A stretch of 64,000 nucleotides of DNA. It comes from Numenius arquata (lineage: Eukaryota > Chordata > Aves > Charadriiformes > Scolopacidae). Below, in pieces: positions 60,201-64,000 of the stretch. The notes under the pieces were generated by a model. The model was not told the origin of the DNA, ran no database searches, and saw only the letters and a program-made list of their open reading frames with translations. Location: assembly GCF_964106895.1 (NCBI RefSeq), contig NC_133616.1, positions 8,381,013-8,445,012 of the forward strand, given 5' to 3'. Positions within the stretch are counted from its first letter, which is position 1. Each line of letters starts with the position of its first letter. The translations under genes were made by a program, and so were the position numbers.

Positions 60201-62736
60201 GGAACCCGTCAACTGTGATTACTACCTGGACACTGAGAGCTGCCTGAGAGTTTGGGATATTTTCTGTAAACACACACATCTTTATTTTTCCATGTGTTTT
60301 GCAAGCCCGTATGGTGGAAGGCTTTTCACACTTTTAGCCTGCAGACTTTCATTGAGTGTGGAAGCAGAGTTTATAAATAGGCCTTCTCTTTTTTCTTTTA
60401 ATGCCATTTAGATCTCGTTTTAGCGGAGTTTATAAACAAGCTACGTTTGTTCTTTTTATTGGCTCAAGAGGGCAGCTGTCTATCAAGTGTTCCTGTTTAC
60501 ATGATCTTCTGTGGTAAGCCATGCTTAGACACCTTCTGTGGGTTATCAGTAGCTGTTACATAAATAACAGTGTATTGGATGAAAACTGTGATATTATTTC
60601 ATGTGCGTTTTCTTCCTCTGCACTGAAGTTCTCTTGTAGGCAGTGGTCCAGAACAAGATCCATTCACCTCTAAAATGTCTCCCAAGTCCTCTTTGAAAGC
60701 CCTATGTTAGATCCTGGCAGACAGTGCCCTGGGGTTGTATAGATCATATGGTGGCAATCTGTGGAGGACTGCATTTCAGCCATAATGAATTAAGTGATTT
60801 CTTTCTTCAAAAAGCAGGAGACATTTGACAGAAAAGCTAAGAAACACAGTGCCAAAGAGGGAGGTCTGTGCTGTCAAGAGGTGTCAAACTGACAGAGCTG
60901 GAGACCTAAACCTTCTGTTCCCCAACAGGGAAAAACAGATTTCAAACCACGTCACACACTAGAAGCACTGGCAGTGGAAGCATTCATGTATGTTAGCCAT
61001 GATATAGAGGCACCAGATATAGAGATGTGAGGAGATTTTAGCTGCCATCCCAATTGCAGCCTCAACTTTAGAGGTCTGGAATTTGGTTCCCCAGAACTTT
61101 GTCCAAGATGGCACCATTTATTTCCCTTACACTCCCTAACACTTATCCCCAGTGCTCGTTAAATACAAGATTTTGGTTCCAAAGAAGTCGAAGATTCACC
61201 TTTCCCTTGCCTAAACATCCCTGGATCATACAAATAAAAGAAAATTTTCAGCACATGTTTAACTCCATCTTTTAGAAGTGGTAAATGCTCAAATTCTCAT
61301 GGGCACAGTCCAAGTTAAGCATATGTTTAACCAATCTCCTGACTCAGTTGTTGCCCTGTGGGGGGGGGCTTGATGAAAAATAAATATATAAATCCTGATT
61401 GTAATCCTGACTTTGGGCCAGGATTTTATTGCAATATTTATAAATAAAGACGTGATGGCATTTAATAATTTAAGAAACAAACTGGTTATGGAAATTTCAG
61501 AGATGTAGGGTCCTTGGACTTGTGCAAGGCCCACTTTCTTGTGACTAATATATATTGTACAGAAAAAGGGAAGGGTGAAAGAAAAGCCATTTTCTTTCAT
61601 AACAGGAACATACAATATTAAGGAAACTGAAAACTACATTTCTAAAATTGTTTCCATTTCAGAGTCCTTCTGCCTATGGAGAATCAATACACCAGAAGAG
61701 CATAGCCTTAAACGTTAATATTACAGAATAAAATTCATTTTTGATGGATTGATGGGCACATTTTCTTAAGGCCAAGAAATAATGAATACAAACTTTTTTT
61801 TCTGATAGTCTATCTTTCCCCTTTCCCTGCACAGAGGACATAGAGAATAATAGGATACCACTTGCCTGTATATAGAAACATCCATTATTAGGCACCAAGA
61901 GGTTTCACTACGATGCGTGTCCTCACCCCCATATATCCATTTGTAACAGCAAGGGGAAATCAGAATACAGGAAAATGCTGCTGTTTGCTCTGCTGCAGTC
62001 TCAGAAACCCAGTCAATCAAGAAAAGGTTGGCTGATGTGATGTTGGCTAATAATTCCCAGAGGATTTTACTCTGCCTTAACTACACAGGCCCTAAGCATG
62101 CTGAGTTTAAAAGCAAATCCATGTACACCCTAATTTCAACATGCAGTTTTACATCATGTCACACTTGCTTTTCTCTCTGAATCAGCAATAACTAGCAAGT
62201 GTTTCCCTAGTAATTCTCATCTTATATATGGGCTGAGTTTGAAAAATAATCATTTAGTTATTATCCTGACATTCAGTGATTCTTTGCAGGGAGGTAACAT
62301 GGGCCCGTATTTCTGGGGCATCTCTCAATTCCTATGGCTCTTGGAAGAGACGTTTCCAAGATCAGTATTTAAGTATTTAAATATTGAAGGTAAAATTGAA
62401 ATTGAGTGTATTTCACTGTCAGATACCTTTCTGTTTCCTTTTATACTTACAGAGAGGTAATTCTGATTCCAAAAATTCCCCCTTTTCCTTCCTGGATCTT
62501 TCCCACTTACCAATGATGTATTTAGTACCTGGAGCCAAATCCCAGTGTCCTTTAGAGGAAGAAAATGCCACTGGACCCAGGTAAAAAGAGTTTTCCTTGA
62601 GATTGTTTTCCTTTTCAAAAATATGTGTACAGAGGGGCCTGGTAACATGGAAAAACAATTATGCTCTATTTTGGATAAGGCAAATAAGTGAAAAACTTGA
62701 TGTTTGTATGCTTGATCATATCCACTCTTACTCTGT
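54291..62736. other. Unique AT-rich DNA, no gene recognised
   Basis: More than 8 kb with no CR1, LTR or gene that I can identify. It holds an (ATT) run near 56325-56340, a (TA) run near 56829-56841, a small hairpin at 59916-59939 and a homopurine-like G8 near 61360. All open frames are short (up to about 118 codons) and unlike known proteins. A stretch near 60.36-60.56 kb looks CNE-like. Confidence 0.5.
59916..59939. repeat. Small inverted repeat, 8-bp arms
   Basis: TGTGTGGT and its exact complement ACCACACA flank GTTTCAAA, whose TTT and AAA can extend the stem. Weak evidence of function; recorded as structure only. Confidence 0.7.
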
Positions 62737-62776
62737 CATAGATTCATAGATTCATAGATTCATAGATTCATAGATT
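62737..62776. repeat. CR1 tail repeat, five CATAGATT units
   Basis: Five exact tandem copies of CATAGATT (AATCTATG on the element's sense strand) forming the 3' tail of the minus-strand CR1 that follows. This is the longest tail array in the window, and its unit differs from the ATTCTRTG tails of the other copies. Confidence 0.95.
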
Positions 62777-64000
62777 GGTCCAGGCCGGAAGGGACCTCCA
62801 AAGGTCATCTACTCTGACCTTCCCACAGTCAGCAGGGACACCCCCAACTAGACCAGGTTACCCAGGGCCTCATCGAGCTTCACCTTGAATATCTCAAGGG
62901 AAGGGGCCTCAACCACGTCCCTGGGCAACCTGTTCCAGTGTTTCACCACCCTCATAGTAAAGAACTTTTTCCTAATATCCAATCTAAATCTCCCCTTCTC
63001 CCACTTAAAACCATTGCCCCTCATCCTGTCACTGCAGGCCTTTGTAAACAGACCCTCCCCAGCCTTCCTGTAGGCCCCCCTCAGGTACAGGAAGGCTGCT
63101 TTGAGGTCTCCCCAGAGCGTCCTCTTCTCCAGGCTGAACAACCCCAGCTCCCTCAGCCTGTCCTCCTAGCAGAGGCACTCCAACCCCCTGATCATTTTAG
63201 TGGCCCTCCTCTGGACCCACTCCATCAGGTCCGTGTCCTTTCTATATTGAGGGCTCCAGACCTGCACACAGTACTCCAGGTGAGGTCTCACCAGAGCAAA
63301 GTGGCAGAATCACCTCTCTGGATCTGCTGGCAACACTTCTTTTGATGCAGCCCAGGATGTGATTGGCCTTCTGGGCTGCAAGTGCACATTGCCTACTCAT
63401 GTCCAGCTTCTCGTCCATCAGCACCCCCAAGTCCCTTTCCTCAGGGCTGCTTTCTAATACCTCGTCCCCCAGTCTGTATTCATACCGAGGATTGTTTCGG
63501 CCCAGGTGCAGAACCCTGCACTTGCTTTTGTTGAACCTCATGAGGTTCATCTGGGCCCACCTCTCCAGCCTGTCCAGGTCCCTCTGAATGACAACCCATC
63601 CCTCTGGTGCATCGACAACACCACACAGCTTGGTGTCATCTGCAAACTTGCTGATGGTGCTCTCAATCCCTCTGTCTATGTCGTTGATAAAAATGTTAAA
63701 CAGTACCAGTCCCAGCATGGACCCTTGAGGTACAGCACTTGTCACTGCTCTCCATCTGGACTTCAAGCCATTCTGGGTGCGACCATCCAGCCAATTCCTT
63801 ATCCACTGAACAGTCCACCCATCAAATCTGTATCCTTCCAATTTGGCAAGCAGGGTGTTGTGAGGGACCGTGACATCACGCCCATAGGTCGTCCCTTATC
63901 TACTGACCTAGCCACTCTATCATAGAAGGCCACTAGGTTGGTCAGGCAGGACCTGCCCCTAGTAAAGCCATGCTGGCTATCTTGAATCATCTCCGTGTCC
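62777..64000 (-). pseudogene. CR1 LINE, broken ORF2, runs off the right edge
   Basis: A minus-strand CR1 whose 5' part lies beyond the window. Sense order: SQHGFTRGRSCLTNLVAFYDRVARSVDKGRPM (63990 down), then the YLDFSKAFD box carrying the first catalytic Asp is deleted near 63869-63885 with a frame change. In the next frame come GYRFDGWTVQWIRNWLDGRTQ, VPQGSMLGLVLFN, FADDTKLCG, KCRVLHLGRNNP, ERDLGVLMDEKLDMSRQ and NHILGCIKRSVASRSREVILPL. A roughly 5-base deletion near 63298-63304 shifts the frame again. A Tyr codon has become TAG at 63166-63168, before RLRELGLFSLEKRTLWGDL. The end reads GRFRLDIRKKFF and KHWNRLPRDVVEAPSLEIFKVKLDEALGNLV. Inactive, with at least three lesions. It shares the lineage of the 44.2 and 13.8 kb copies. 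Confidence 0.95.

Noticed and set aside
62848..63925. Plus-strand frames of 62-139 codons opposite the right-edge CR1
   Set aside because: Antisense shadows of the decayed ORF2, with no independent features.
1..64000. Search for CRISPR arrays, tRNA and rRNA genes, phage or plasmid functions
   Set aside because: No regularly spaced repeats, no tRNA A/B-box pair with cloverleaf potential noticed and no prokaryotic gene organisation; the sequence is clearly vertebrate.

Overview
The window looks like non-coding DNA from a bird nuclear genome. The evidence is at least sixteen fragments of CR1 LINE retrotransposons, several ending in the 8-bp tail repeat typical of avian CR1 (ATTCTATG or a close variant). 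There is also one solo LTR whose termini and promoter layout match an abundant class of avian endogenous retrovirus. Everything else is AT-rich DNA with poly-A/poly-T tracts and microsatellites. I see no bacterial-type operons, no rRNA or tRNA genes, no CRISPR array and no complete host protein-coding gene. It is most likely intergenic or a very long intron.

Layout. 1-12.0 kb: unique DNA with mono- and dinucleotide tracts, a polypyrimidine block at 9.54-9.70 kb and a perfect hairpin at 9.32 kb. 12.0-14.4 kb: two plus-strand CR1 remnants. 16.6-21.0 kb: an old L3-like CR1, then three more CR1 pieces on both strands. 27.5-28.3 kb: a minus-strand solo LTR with a TATA box. 29.7-30.45 kb: a minus-strand CR1. 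30.5-38.3 kb: unique DNA. 38.3-51.4 kb: a dense belt of truncated CR1s, mostly minus strand, including one with an internal RT deletion (46.7-47.3 kb) next to an older L3-like copy (47.6-48.15 kb). 51.9-54.3 kb: the main element, a plus-strand CR1 with an uninterrupted 713-codon reverse transcriptase frame and a clean 3' tail. 54.3-62.7 kb: unique AT-rich DNA. 62.74-64.0 kb: a minus-strand CR1 of another lineage that runs off the right edge.

Working relationships. The only recognisable coding capacity is CR1 ORF2. Most copies keep just the 3' end, as expected from target-primed reverse transcription that aborts early. The copy at 51.9 kb keeps all the core RT motifs I can identify but has no endonuclease, so it cannot be autonomous. 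At least three CR1 lineages can be told apart by the C-terminal ORF2 signature and tail repeat. Three short open stretches with plausible splice signals (3.6, 11.0 and 22.7 kb) and several CNE-like blocks are reported as leads only. I found no convincing new biological system.
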